Notes: generated by a model from the letters alone, not told the origin. A stretch of DNA of 64,000 bases from CAVROP01 sp050012175 (GCA_050012175.1 JBEKHR010000001.1:1-64000), one strand, 5' to 3'; numbered from the stretch's first letter, positions 42,806-51,114 are shown. A program made the numbers and translations.

Positions 42806-43087
42806 ATGCCAAAGGGAAAACGTCAGGAAAGGGTCGCGCCGGTGGACGAAGTTCCGATTCGGTTGCGCATTGAATCGCTCGAGGAAGGCGGCTACGTGGC
42901 AACGAGCCCCGATGTGCCCGGCTTGGTCGCCGAGGGGCGCAGCGTCACGGAAGCGGTTGAGATTGCCCAGGGACTGGCGCGAAGGATCGTCGAGTCCTGC
43001 CTCGATCACGGCGACCCACTTCCTCCCGCATTCAAAAAATCACACCCGGTCCTGCCCGACTTCGTTGTGCCCGTGGGCATCAGCTAA
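42806..43087 (+). CDS. hicB: HicB-family antitoxin
   Basis: 93 residues from ATG 42806, with GGGAG eight bases upstream. RLRIESLEEGGYVATSPDVP with GLVAEGRSVTEAVEIAQGLA is the HicB partial-RNase H fold. The C-terminus (FKKSHPVLPDFVVPVGIS) is short and has no added HTH. Its TAA overlaps the ATG of the next gene (TAATG), so toxin and antitoxin were translationally coupled in the order B-A. The toxin is now frameshifted. Confidence 0.9.
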   Translation: MPKGKRQERVAPVDEVPIRLRIESLEEGGYVATSPDVPGLVAEGRSVTEAVEIAQGLARRIVESCLDHGDPLPPAFKKSHPVLPDFVVPVGIS

Positions 43088-43312
43088 TGGGTCGCCTCGC
43101 TGGGTTCAGGTATCGCGAAGTGGCCCGCAAGCTGCGCGCCTTTGGGTTCACCTTTGACCCGCCCCGGTCCGGGTAGTCATGAAATCTGGCGGCACGCTGT
43201 CACGGGCCGCAAAGTCACCCTGCCCCACCATGCGCGCGATATGGCAGAGGGCACGCTTCGCGCCGTCCTGCGCGAAGCCGGTATCGACGTTTCTGAATTC
43301 TTGAAAACATAG
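43087..43312 (+). pseudogene. hicA: HicA-family toxin, frameshifted before the catalytic histidine
   Basis: MGRLAGFRYREVARKLRAFG then FTFDPPRSG and TAG at 43174-43176. Shifting one base at the GGG run (43171-43173) restores SHEIWRHAVTGRKVTLPHHA, then RDMAEGTLRAVLREAGIDVS and EFLKT with stop at 43310-43312. The intact product would be a normal HicA of about 75 aa with the GSH active-site motif. One extra base in the run explains it, either a true inactivating mutation or a sequencing error. Confidence 0.85.
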
Positions 43313-43348
43313 TAGAAGGCTGCCCGGGCAGGTACCCAGCGGGCAGCC

Positions 43349-43456
43349 ACGGTGTCGCCGCGGCGACCTCTTGTGACCGTCGCTTTTCCTTCGATGACGA
43401 ACCCGCGGTCAATTCCAAAGACGAATTGACCGTGGCTACCTCTGGGTCACAGAGCC
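43349..43456. repeat. Repeated block shared with 42108-42221
   Basis: GTCGCCGCGGCGACCTCTTG hairpin, CTTTTCCTTCGATGACGAAC, and GGTCAATTCCAAAGACGAAT with TGACC, an 8-bp-arm hairpin. The last part also recurs at 41414-41440. Confidence 0.75.
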
Positions 43457-43600
43457 TCAGGCGCCGTTCGAACTGTAATCCCTGCGCTTGTAGCTTCCCA
43501 CCTTGCGCGACTCGATCACCAAGTCAAAGGCGTCGTTAACGGCTCTTTCACTGCGAAAGGCCTTGCGGACATCGGGGTCCAGGAGAACGAGATTTGTACC
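43457..43600 (-). pseudogene. Antitoxin-like fragment, copy 3 (uninterrupted)
   Basis: Minus strand LVLLDPDVRKAFRSERAVND then AFDLVIESRKVGSYKRRDYS and SNGA, stop. The N-terminal part is lost: upstream the frame runs into an AGCGCAGGGTTTCG hairpin (about 43607-43640). It resembles the second half of small RHH-type antitoxins. It contains the empty insertion site for the miniature element. Nothing else was recognised up to 43891. Confidence 0.6.
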
Positions 43601-43891
43601 CGCCTGGTAGCGCAGGGTTTCGCTTTTCAGAACCCTGCGCTCTGCCGGCGGCGCGGTAAATTGAGATTGCGGACTCCAGATTTCACAGATGCAGGCCGGG
43701 GATCGATAGGCTACATACATGGCCTATCAGGAAGGGCACGAGCCACCCCGTGTGGCATAATAATACACATATGCTCTATCCCGTATGTGCTCCGGGATGG
43801 TCCTAACCCCTTGAAAAGAATTTGGATAATCTGCCGCGGAGGCAGAACACTGCAAGGAAAATGAGACGCATCGGAAAAATGGAAATCCCGC

Positions 43892-44578
43892 TCACTCCTG
43901 CGACAAGAAATCGAGCAGTTGCCGGAAGGCTTTACCTCGGTGCGAGACAGCGAATTTCTCTTCCGGTTTCAGCTCAGCAAAAGTCTTGCCCAGCGGGGCG
44001 TAGAAGAAGTAGGGGTCGTACCCGAAGCCTCCTGTCCCACGCGGTTCATCAAGGATAACGCCGTGCGCTCTTCCCTCGGTGAGACAAAGAATCCGGCCAC
44101 ACTGCGCCAGCGCGATGATGCAGACATAGTGGGCGGCGCGGCGGGAGGGCTGGTTCTCGACGCGCGGCGGAATCCCGCGCTCCTCGAGGGCCGCGCGAGG
44201 ACTCGCCGGGCTTGAACCCGCCGCCGTCTCGAGGCGGCGCAACTCTTGCAGCAACTTGCAATTGTTTTCGTCATCCGATGCGTCGGGTCGTGCGAAGCGG
44301 GCGGAAAAGATCCCCGGCGCGCCTTGAAGCGCATCAACACTGATCCCAGAATCGTCCGCGAATACCGGGCCGGAGACGTACGCACTGTAATGCAGAGCTT
44401 TCTTGCGCGCGTTCTCTTCAAAAGTCCTGCCATCTTCGATGCAAGCTGGAAGGCTTTCAATTCCAGGTAAAGGGTTCACATGGATGCCGCGCGCTGAGGC
44501 CGCCTCACGGAACTCCCGGAGTTTACCAGGATTGGAGGAGGCCAGATAGAGCGGTGAGTGAAGAGTGATGAGTGGCAT
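43892..44578 (-). CDS. rdgB: XTP/dITP diphosphatase (RdgB/HAM1 family)
   Basis: 228 residues, longer than the usual ~200. Motifs LYLASSNPGKLREFR, GRTFEENARKKALHYS, VFADDSGISVDALQGAPGIF with SARFA, GTGGFGYDPYFF and the C-terminal SHRGKAFRQL. An extra segment of about 28 residues (ETAAGSSPASPRAALEERGI and following) sits between the central helices. It cleans non-canonical purine nucleotides from the pool. Last gene of the amidase-gerMN-rph-rdgB block. Confidence 0.95.
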   Translation of the reverse strand: MPLITLHSPLYLASSNPGKLREFREAASARGIHVNPLPGIESLPACIEDGRTFEENARKKALHYSAYVSGPVFADDSGISVDALQGAPGIFSARFARPDASDDENNCKLLQELRRLETAAGSSPASPRAALEERGIPPRVENQPSRRAAHYVCIIALAQCGRILCLTEGRAHGVILDEPRGTGGFGYDPYFFYAPLGKTFAELKPEEKFAVSHRGKAFRQLLDFLSQE

Positions 44579-44579
44579 G

Positions 44580-44760
44580 CTCGAAGTCGAAAGTCGAAAG
44601 TCGAAAAGCGAAAGTCGAGAAGTCGAAGGTCGAAAGTCCAGCGAGCACAGGTTTTATTGATTTCTGCAAGATACAGTGGCAACCATTCTTCGTAGCGCCG
44701 CCGTCCCGGCGGCATTCTGCGGGGCCGGCACGATCCCGGCGCTACCCCTGACGTATCACT
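44580..44760. repeat. GTCGAAA tract and GTAGCGCC hairpin repeat
   Basis: 44580-44640 has AGTCGAAAGTCGAAAGTCGA-type units. 44692-44745 has GTAGCGCCGCCGTCCCGGCG, GGGGCCGGCACGATCCCGGC and GCTAC, close to the block at 55661-55708. The remaining gap to 44879 holds nothing recognised. Confidence 0.7.
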
Positions 44761-44879
44761 GTATTATGCAAGCCTCTATAGCTATCAGGTTTCAGGTGCC
44801 AGGAGGGAGCTTGCCGCAAGTTCCCAACAACTGACCACTGACCCGCCGCGGCGGGACTACTGACGGCTTCCCTTGTCCG

Positions 44880-45671
44880 CTACGCAAGGGCCGGGGAGAG
44901 TTCAAATTTCAGGATCGAACGCTGGATGGCAAGGAGTTGCTGGATGCCCGGCCGCGCCACTTCGATCAGCCTGTTCAGATCGCCGACGCTGAAGGGTTTG
45001 CCTTCCGCGGTGGCTTGCACTTCGACCAGTTGGCCAGAGCCGGTCATCACCACATTCATGTCCACCTCGGCGTTCGAGTCCTCGGCGTAAACCAGATCGA
45101 GTAGGGTTTCCCCGCCCACGATGCCCACGCTGACCGCCGCCACGTAGTCCTTCAAGGGAATTCGGCGCAGGGCCTTGAGTTCCACCAGCTTCTGGAACGC
45201 CATGCCCAGCGCCACGAGCGAACCGGTGATGGAAGCGGTGCGCGTCCCTCCATCGGCGCGGATCACATCGCAGTCGATCCAAACCGTGCGCTCACCGAGA
45301 GCCTCCATATCGGTCACGGCGCGCAACGATCTGCCGATCAAACGCTGGATCTCCATGGTGCGGCCGACCTGGCGGCCCCGAGTCACCTCCCTCGGGGTGC
45401 GGCTTTCGGTGGCGCGGGGAATCATGGCGTATTCACTGGTGATCCACCCTCGGCCCGTGCCTTTCTGGAAAGGAGGAACACCATCTTCGACCGAGGCCGT
45501 GCAAATCACCTGAGTCTCACCCAGACGAATGAGCGCCGAACCCTCCGCGGAATTAATGAATTGCGGAACGATTTCAACGGGCCTGAGGTGGGTAGCGGGA
45601 CGCCGGTCTGGACGAACCAGCTTGCCGCCGGAATAGAGAAGACCCGTCAAGGGTCTTGGCATAGTGGACAT
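44880..45671 (-). CDS. rph: Ribonuclease PH
   Basis: 263 residues; AGGAG lies 6 nt before the ATG. Phosphorolytic RNase fold: RPVEIVPQFINSAEGSALIR, GWITSEYAMIPRATESRTPR with EVTRGRQVGRTMEIQRLIGR, VWIDCDVIRADGGTRTASIT and DLVYAEDSNAEVDMNVVMTG. It trims tRNA 3' ends using phosphate. Conserved neighbours gerMN upstream and rdgB downstream. Confidence 0.96.
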   Translation of the reverse strand: MSTMPRPLTGLLYSGGKLVRPDRRPATHLRPVEIVPQFINSAEGSALIRLGETQVICTASVEDGVPPFQKGTGRGWITSEYAMIPRATESRTPREVTRGRQVGRTMEIQRLIGRSLRAVTDMEALGERTVWIDCDVIRADGGTRTASITGSLVALGMAFQKLVELKALRRIPLKDYVAAVSVGIVGGETLLDLVYAEDSNAEVDMNVVMTGSGQLVEVQATAEGKPFSVGDLNRLIEVARPGIQQLLAIQRSILKFELSPALA

Positions 45672-45702
45672 GCAATCTCCTGAGCGATGAGGGCGTGCCT
45701 AG

Positions 45703-45872
45703 CAAGATGCTGAAAAACCCGTCTGGCCTGTCATTGCGAGGAGTCCGTCAGTTGACGGAGACGACGAGGAATCTCGCCCCGATCAGATCGGGGTTTCCAG
45801 AGCCAGATTCCTCTCCCGCAGGGCGGGATCGGAATGACAACGTTCACAAACGTTTTTAAGCATCCTGCGAAC
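45703..45872. mobile_element. TIR-bounded miniature element, TGTCATTCTGA family
   Basis: The left end AGCAAGATGCTGAAAAACCC and the inverted right end GCAGGATGCTTAAAAACG form imperfect TIRs. Inside are GTCATTGCGAGGAGTCCGTC, a CCCCGATCAGATCGGGG palindrome and CTCCCGCAGGGCGGGATCGG with AATGACA. The right 40 bp match 16096-16135 inverted. No coding capacity. Confidence 0.65.
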
Positions 45873-45908
45873 CATCGCTTTCTCGCGGGATGAACCCGCA
45901 GTGACGTT

Positions 45909-46508
45909 TCAAGGGCCGGATTTGATGAGGGTTGGATCGGGAACGATGGCTTCCGTCAAGTCAGCGTGCCCCTCCAGGGTTTCAACTTCCTGGCCCTGAA
46001 TTAGGATTTTAACCCGTTTTACCGAAGGAATGTTGGCGGTGATTGAATCCACCATGGAATAAACGGAAAGAGACTCGGTTTCAATTCCCGGACTTATACT
46101 GCTGAGGAGATCATTCGAGAGGTCCACATAAGCAGTTCCTTCCAAGGTCAGGAAAACGGCGCGAACGTCGGTTGAGACAGCCAGGGGGTGACCAAGGCCC
46201 TGATGTGATCCTGCCGCCAGCCCGAACAGAACCTGCCGAACTCGATCATCCGCTGACGGCGCCCATTTGACCGGCCGATTCTCGGGAACCAGCTTGCGGT
46301 CATTGAGGGAAGGGAAGTAAAGGACGGCAATCTCATTGGGCCCGGTGCCCGACTGTAAAGCTGCCTCGCTCAAGCGCGCCTTGGCAGATTCGTCACTGTG
46401 CAAAGGCAGTTCAAAGAAGATACGCCTGGCCAGAGAGCGCAGATAGAAGAGCCCCCCAGCGAAGACCACCAAGAGGGCGACCCAAAGAAGTTTGGCGCGG
46501 AGGCTCAT
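45909..46508 (-). CDS. GerMN-domain protein
   Basis: 199 residues with an N-terminal membrane helix (LLWVALLVVFAGGLFYL). The domain from about 60 to 180 (EIAVLYFPSLNDRKLVPENR, AVFLTLEGTAYVDLSNDLLS, SVYSMVDSITANIPSVKRVK) is the GerMN/sporulation-type fold. GGAGGT lies nine bases before the ATG, inside the end of the amidase gene, so the two are coupled. In Bacillus gerM also precedes rph and rdgB; here, without sporulation, an envelope role with the amidase is likelier (inference). Confidence 0.87.
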   Translation of the reverse strand: MSLRAKLLWVALLVVFAGGLFYLRSLARRIFFELPLHSDESAKARLSEAALQSGTGPNEIAVLYFPSLNDRKLVPENRPVKWAPSADDRVRQVLFGLAAGSHQGLGHPLAVSTDVRAVFLTLEGTAYVDLSNDLLSSISPGIETESLSVYSMVDSITANIPSVKRVKILIQGQEVETLEGHADLTEAIVPDPTLIKSGP

Positions 46509-46511
46509 GTC

Positions 46512-48077
46512 TCAGGTACCTCCACCTTGCAAAGCGGCGAGAACTTCCGCCACGGCGGCAGAAAGGTGCTGTTGAAATGCGGGGTCGGTCAGAGGGCCGG
46601 CGTCGTTATCGGGTGTTAAGCTGCCGATCTCGATCGCCACGGCGGGCGCGTTCACACTGCGTAGTGTGCGTACCGGGGCCGCCGTGGGCATATCCGCTGT
46701 TAGCCCGGCAATCAGAGCGAACCGTTGCTCGAGGGCCTGGGCGAGTTGGCGGCTTTGGTCCAGGTAGGCTTCCTGGACTTGATTCCAGGGCACGAAGATC
46801 GACCTTGCCTCGCCGCCGGGGGAAGGGAGCGGCGGACTGGGAGGTTGGTAAGTGTAAACCGCAATCCGTGGCGAGCTGCCGCCCAAATCGCCGGCATGAA
46901 AAGTGAGGAAATAAGCGGCACCCCCCACATTTGCCGCCACTGCACGTTGCTCGAAAGTGGCATTGACATCACCGGTGCGCGTCAAGACAATCCGGTATTT
47001 CCCCGTCGAAAGCAATGCTAGGCGGACACGTGCCACCAGTTGCGCGACCAGATCTTTTTCGGTGACACCTTCACGACTGTGCCCGCCCGCGTCGTCGCCG
47101 CCATGCCCGGCATCCAGGGCCACGACCGGCAAAGGCGGGCCAGGCTGCGTGGCCGGCCCTTCTTCCGTGACGCCGGGTGAAGGCGCTGGTGTCGCCGACG
47201 CACGGGCAGTTGTGCGAGTCGGCTGGGAAGGCGGGGGCGTTTGGGAAAGGGGCGGGGGCGGCTTCAACACGTCGGCCAGGAGAACCTTGCCTCCTTCCGC
47301 CACTGCGGGGTAGAAGTTTAGCCCCCCCGCCGAAGGCGTGATGACGAGCTTGGGCAGCCCATCCTGGTCGTCGAAGTGGACGTCGGTTACATAGGAATTC
47401 TGGAAGTGGAAGGATTGTTCAAGGGGTTCGATGGGGTGGTCTCCCAGAAACATCACCCACTTGCCATTCATTGATGCCGTCCGAACGGTTACCTTGTCCG
47501 TGAACTGGAAGGTGAGCCTCGCGCCATTGCTCACTTGCTCCAACCGTAGGGTAAAGGATCCCCGCTTGACATCTCCAAGGAAAATGCGGTTTGTCCCCAC
47601 ATGGTACTCCACGACTTGGCTAGTAAGCTTGGGCAGGACGGTGGTGAGGAAGTCGGTGGGTACCATCCATTTTCCATGGGAAACACGGATGGGAGCCGAG
47701 AGGCGCGTCGTCTTCTTGGCGACGCGAATCTTCGGATCGTCCGCGCGAAGTTCGATCTGGGTGTTCCCAAACCCCACCTTAAGGGTGTTGCGCTTCTCCT
47801 GTAAGCCGTTAAGCTTTCCGACCAGGTTGAGGACCTGAAGGAGAGGCAGATACTTGGTGTTCTCGATTACTTCCAAAGGAATTAAGTGCCGCGAATTAGG
47901 GAAGTAAAAAACGAAATTATCACTTCGCAGGGTTCGCGGGGGCCAGAAAAACAGCGCCAGCCCGAATAAGAGGGTCATGGAAAGCAGAACCCTACGCCAG
48001 GAAAATCGAAGGGATTTCGTCAGGGGCAGCAAGGGCTTTTCGCTTTCTGGGTACGTGTGGTTCCCAGCCGATGTCAA
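46512..48077 (-). CDS. N-acetylmuramoyl-L-alanine amidase with N-terminal substrate-binding domains
   Basis: 521 aa from TTG 48077; an ATG at 47978 is an alternative start. Membrane or signal helix (LLSMTLLFGLALFFWP), an N-terminal beta region with copper-amine-oxidase-N/AMIN-like character (about 50-280), a Pro/Thr linker (about 285-325), and a C-terminal Amidase_3 domain: VVALDAGHGGDDAGG, GVTEKDLVAQL, FLTFHAGDLG with zinc His, and the catalytic Glu in VAIEIGSLT. Cleaves the peptide stem from glycan in the periplasm. Confidence 0.92.
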   Translation of the reverse strand: MTSAGNHTYPESEKPLLPLTKSLRFSWRRVLLSMTLLFGLALFFWPPRTLRSDNFVFYFPNSRHLIPLEVIENTKYLPLLQVLNLVGKLNGLQEKRNTLKVGFGNTQIELRADDPKIRVAKKTTRLSAPIRVSHGKWMVPTDFLTTVLPKLTSQVVEYHVGTNRIFLGDVKRGSFTLRLEQVSNGARLTFQFTDKVTVRTASMNGKWVMFLGDHPIEPLEQSFHFQNSYVTDVHFDDQDGLPKLVITPSAGGLNFYPAVAEGGKVLLADVLKPPPPLSQTPPPSQPTRTTARASATPAPSPGVTEEGPATQPGPPLPVVALDAGHGGDDAGGHSREGVTEKDLVAQLVARVRLALLSTGKYRIVLTRTGDVNATFEQRAVAANVGGAAYFLTFHAGDLGGSSPRIAVYTYQPPSPPLPSPGGEARSIFVPWNQVQEAYLDQSRQLAQALEQRFALIAGLTADMPTAAPVRTLRSVNAPAVAIEIGSLTPDNDAGPLTDPAFQQHLSAAVAEVLAALQGGGT

Positions 48078-48439
48078 GGTGTCATTCTATAGCAATCACG
48101 GCCAACGGTCCAATCAAGCGGCGCCGGAGGTGCCCGCAAGCCGTCTTTTCGAAAGGCATGAATTCACCTCCAAGCAGAGGACATGGTTCTCACCACAGGG
48201 ATCATGGAGGATACGGGGGTCTTCCTACTCTGTGGTCCTCTGTATTACTAACGCCGAAAGTTTTTGCAGCGTGCGACGATTCTTTCCAGAACGCCACTTT
48301 CCTTTTGGTTGCGGCTATGCCGCGCTGTGTCTCTGTGGTGAGAGGTTCGTTTCACAATTCATTCACAGCTTCCCAGCTATGGGAATAAGGGACAGCCAAG
48401 AAAACAAGAACTCCCGCCAGATAAGGTAAAATGGGCCCA
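48078..48439. other. Intergenic stretch, no gene recognised
   Basis: Contains a TTTTGGTTGCGGCTATGCCG segment (from about 48302) that recurs at 63549-63575, and CTCTGTGGT repeats. No credible coding frame. Confidence 0.5.
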
Positions 48440-48540
48440 GCCCGCATAGCGGGCGACATCGGTTAGCCCATAGCGTCAGCTATGGGGATGAGGAATGGCT
48501 AAGAAACCGTAAGCCCCGCCAGGGGCGACATCAACCGGAT
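48440..48540. repeat. REP-like palindromes upstream of RAYT gene
   Basis: GCCCGCATAGCGGGC (48440-48454) followed by GACATC; CCCATAGCGTCAGCTATGGG (48467-48486); and GCCCCGCCAGGGGC (about 48513-48526) followed by GACATC. They are in inverted orientation to the palindromes after the gene. Confidence 0.85.
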
Positions 48541-48553
48541 TCAAGAGGAACGA

Positions 48554-48997
48554 ATGCCACACACATACAGCAGCTTGATCATTCACGCCATTTTCAGCAC
48601 CAAAGACCGCCGGCCCCTCTTAACAACTACAATCAAGGAAGAATTGTTTGCCTATATGGGAGGGATCATCGGACGGCTTAAAGGGCAATCACTGCTTGTA
48701 AACGGCCCGAAAGAGCATGTTCATTTGTTGTTCGTGCTTCCTGCCACCCTTTCGCTTTCCGAAATGATGGAGAAGGTCAAAGCCAACTCTTCAAAGTGGG
48801 CGAGTGAACGCTGGCCCGCGATCGGCTTTGCCTGGCAAATCGGGTATGCCGGCTTCAGCGTCAGCCCCTCGAAGATAGAGGAAGTAAGGAATTACATCCT
48901 CAACCAGGAAGCGCATCATCGCAAGCTGACTTACGAAGAAGAGGTTGCTGCCTTGCTCAAAAGGCACGGGGTGAAGTTCGACAAGGATAATCTCTAA
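48554..48997 (+). CDS. REP-associated tyrosine transposase (RAYT, IS200-like Y1)
   Basis: 147 residues. HUH motif in GPKEHVHLLFVLP and the catalytic tyrosine in EEVRNYILNQEAHH, with the family start MPHTYSSLIIHAIFSTKDRR. It should nick and rejoin single-stranded DNA at hairpins. The gene is bracketed tightly by palindromes: the first downstream REP begins one base after the stop. That arrangement is diagnostic of domesticated RAYT/REP systems rather than a standard IS200. Confidence 0.93.
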   Translation: MPHTYSSLIIHAIFSTKDRRPLLTTTIKEELFAYMGGIIGRLKGQSLLVNGPKEHVHLLFVLPATLSLSEMMEKVKANSSKWASERWPAIGFAWQIGYAGFSVSPSKIEEVRNYILNQEAHHRKLTYEEEVAALLKRHGVKFDKDNL

Positions 48998-49095
48998 AGA
49001 TGTCGCCCGCTGAAGCGGGCTGAAACGCGGTTGCTGGGGATTCGGTCCCATGGCTCACGCCATGGGCTAAAAGATGTCGCCCGCTGAGGCGGGCT
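48998..49095. repeat. REP-like palindromes downstream of RAYT gene
   Basis: GATGTCGCCCGCTGAAGCGG plus GCT (48998-49020), CCCATGGCTCACGCCATGGG (49047-49066), and GATGTCGCCCGCTGAGGCGG plus GCT (49073-49095). The first and third are the inverse of the upstream GCGGGCGACATC repeat. The rest of the gap to 49297 shows no gene. Confidence 0.87.
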
Positions 49096-49297
49096 AAAAC
49101 AACCTGAGATAGCATGACAACTGAAGGATAAGGCTAGCCTCCCGCATCTGCTGACCGAGTAAGCAATTTTGAACAGATTTCATATCCCGAACATGGTAAG
49201 CTGTAAAGCGTGTTTTATCGGTAGCTCCCGTCCTGAGTGCCGCACTCAGTGAGATTCGTGGAGCGCCCACGTTGTTCACGCAAAGGCAGGTGTTTCC

Positions 49298-51019
49298 GTG
49301 AAGGATCTGAGCCTTACGATTGTCGAGTTGCCCGCCACGGTCGATGGCCGCCTGGACGGCCGGATCGCGAAAGACGTCTACTCGCTGTTCCGGTATCCCG
49401 CGCGCGGCGTGCCCCTGCTCGAAGCAGTCTGCCGCCGCGCGGGTTATGATGACATCGTCACGCTCGACCCACAGTATAACCGCCCACCGGGGCGCCTGGA
49501 CGTGGACGATTGGAAGCGCCTTGCCAGCACCGACGTTTTGGGACTCTCGGTCATCACGCGCACCGCGAATCAGTCGTTTGAATTGGCGCGGCGGGTTCGC
49601 GCCATCAATCCCCGCGTCAAAATACTCTTTGGGGGCCCGCATCCCACCGCGCTGCCTGAAGAGTCTCTGGAGTTTGGTGATGTCGTGGTCACGCACGAGG
49701 GGGACTACACGCTGCCGCGAGTACTCGAGCGGCTGCAAGACAACCTCGGGGACCCGCAGCTCACCGATTTGCCGGGAGTGAATTATCTTGGCCGGGATGG
49801 CGAAATCATCCGCAATCCAGACCGTCCCTACCTGACCAGCGAAGAACTCTCGGCGCTTCCCTTTCCCGTCTATTCCGACCGCGTCAACCGGGGGATCACC
49901 CACAACGTTGTAAACACTTCGCGCGGCTGCCCCTATGAGTGCGAGTTCTGTTCGGTGATTGAGAACTTCGGGCGGGGATTTCGCTTCCTGAACGATGATG
50001 CGGCGGTGGCCCTGATCCGCCACACCATCCAGTTGAACGGCAAGCCGATCTTCTTCGGTGACGACATCTTCGCGGCCAATCGCGCCCGGACTACACGGCT
50101 GCTCGAGCGGCTGCTTTCCGAGGGAGTCAAGATGCCGCGCTGGTTCGCCCAGGTGCGGGTCGAAACTGCGCAAGACCGTGAACTGCTGCGACTGATGAAG
50201 CGCGCCAACTGTGCCATGGTTTTCATCGGCCTCGAGTCCGTAAACGATGAAACCCTTCGACTGTTCAACAAGCACTCGACCCTCGAGAAGAACCGCAGCG
50301 CAATCGCCGCCTTCAACGAAGCGGGCATCCGTGTGCATGGCATGTTCGTGCTGGGTTCCGACGCCGATACGCCTGAAACCCTGTGCGAGACCCTGAAGTT
50401 TGCCCGAGAGTCACGGCTCACCACAACCCAATTTTTTGCGCTCACCGCCATTCCCGGACCTCCCCTGACCCGGCGCCTGGCGGAGGAGAAACGGATCTTT
50501 GCTTGGGGTGACTGGCAGCTCTTCGACGCTCAGCACGCGGTGGTTTGTTCCACGCGCATCAGCCCTTCGGAGCTTCAAGCTGGAATCTTTCGCATATCCC
50601 GGCAGTTCTATTCGGTCAGTGAAGCGCTCAGGCACCTGATCCACGGGCGCTGGTTTGATTTCGCCATCCGGCTCCAGGGCGGTTATCTTACGCGGCGGAT
50701 TGAGCGCGATAGCGCACCCTATGCCCACGCGCTCGATAAGTTCGACAAAGTTCGCGCCGATCTCGGTGTTGAGCTCGATAAACTTGCCGAGAAGGCGCGG
50801 GCAAAATTGCGTGAATACGGCGTGGGGCTCGAGGACGGTCAGGCTCGTGCCAAGGCCTATTTCAGTGACTTGTTTCAGCAGTTTGAGTCCGCTTGCGACC
50901 GCCTGAACCTCGAGCTGGTCCCTTATGGGCATGCCTTGCGGGAGATGGCGAGCAAGAAGTTCGAGAAGCATCTGCAGGCCCTTGCCACAGACCCGCTCAA
51001 GCAGGCACACGCGCAATAG
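49298..51019 (+). CDS. B12-binding-domain-like radical SAM protein
   Basis: 573 aa from GTG 49298. N-terminal Rossmann-like domain (about 20-150; LGLSVITRTANQSFELARRV, KILFGGPHPTALPEE) as in class B radical SAM proteins, but no DxHxxG cobalamin motif. The SAM cluster cysteines are C211, C215 and C218 in NTSRGCPYECEFCSV, then FFGDDIFAAN and VFIGLESVNDETLRLF. The last ~150 residues are a helical extension of unknown role. Often such enzymes act on lipids or cofactors; the substrate is unknown. It stands alone. Confidence 0.88.
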   Translation: MKDLSLTIVELPATVDGRLDGRIAKDVYSLFRYPARGVPLLEAVCRRAGYDDIVTLDPQYNRPPGRLDVDDWKRLASTDVLGLSVITRTANQSFELARRVRAINPRVKILFGGPHPTALPEESLEFGDVVVTHEGDYTLPRVLERLQDNLGDPQLTDLPGVNYLGRDGEIIRNPDRPYLTSEELSALPFPVYSDRVNRGITHNVVNTSRGCPYECEFCSVIENFGRGFRFLNDDAAVALIRHTIQLNGKPIFFGDDIFAANRARTTRLLERLLSEGVKMPRWFAQVRVETAQDRELLRLMKRANCAMVFIGLESVNDETLRLFNKHSTLEKNRSAIAAFNEAGIRVHGMFVLGSDADTPETLCETLKFARESRLTTTQFFALTAIPGPPLTRRLAEEKRIFAWGDWQLFDAQHAVVCSTRISPSELQAGIFRISRQFYSVSEALRHLIHGRWFDFAIRLQGGYLTRRIERDSAPYAHALDKFDKVRADLGVELDKLAEKARAKLREYGVGLEDGQARAKAYFSDLFQQFESACDRLNLELVPYGHALREMASKKFEKHLQALATDPLKQAHAQ

Positions 51020-51051
51020 AACCTCTTCCGTGGGTTGCCGACCACAGTACT

Positions 51052-51114
51052 GCTCACACGTTTGGTCAAAATAGCTCACCCAAGTTTTGCGACGGGGACA
51101 TACATGCTGGGACT
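51052..51114. repeat. Conserved intergenic element, copy A
   Basis: GCTCACACGTTTGGTCAAAA then TAGCTCACCCAAGTTTTGCG and GACGGGGACATACATGCTGG. Closely matches 54446-54508 and partly 55365-55400. Lies between the converging radical SAM and phospholipase-like genes. Confidence 0.75.

Noticed and set aside
42268..42873. 201-codon open frame through the hairpin array
   Set aside because: Composition follows the palindromes, there is no ribosome site, and it ends inside hicB in another frame.
49094..50338. 414-codon open frame on the minus strand
   Set aside because: Overlaps the radical SAM gene antisense and has no recognisable domain.
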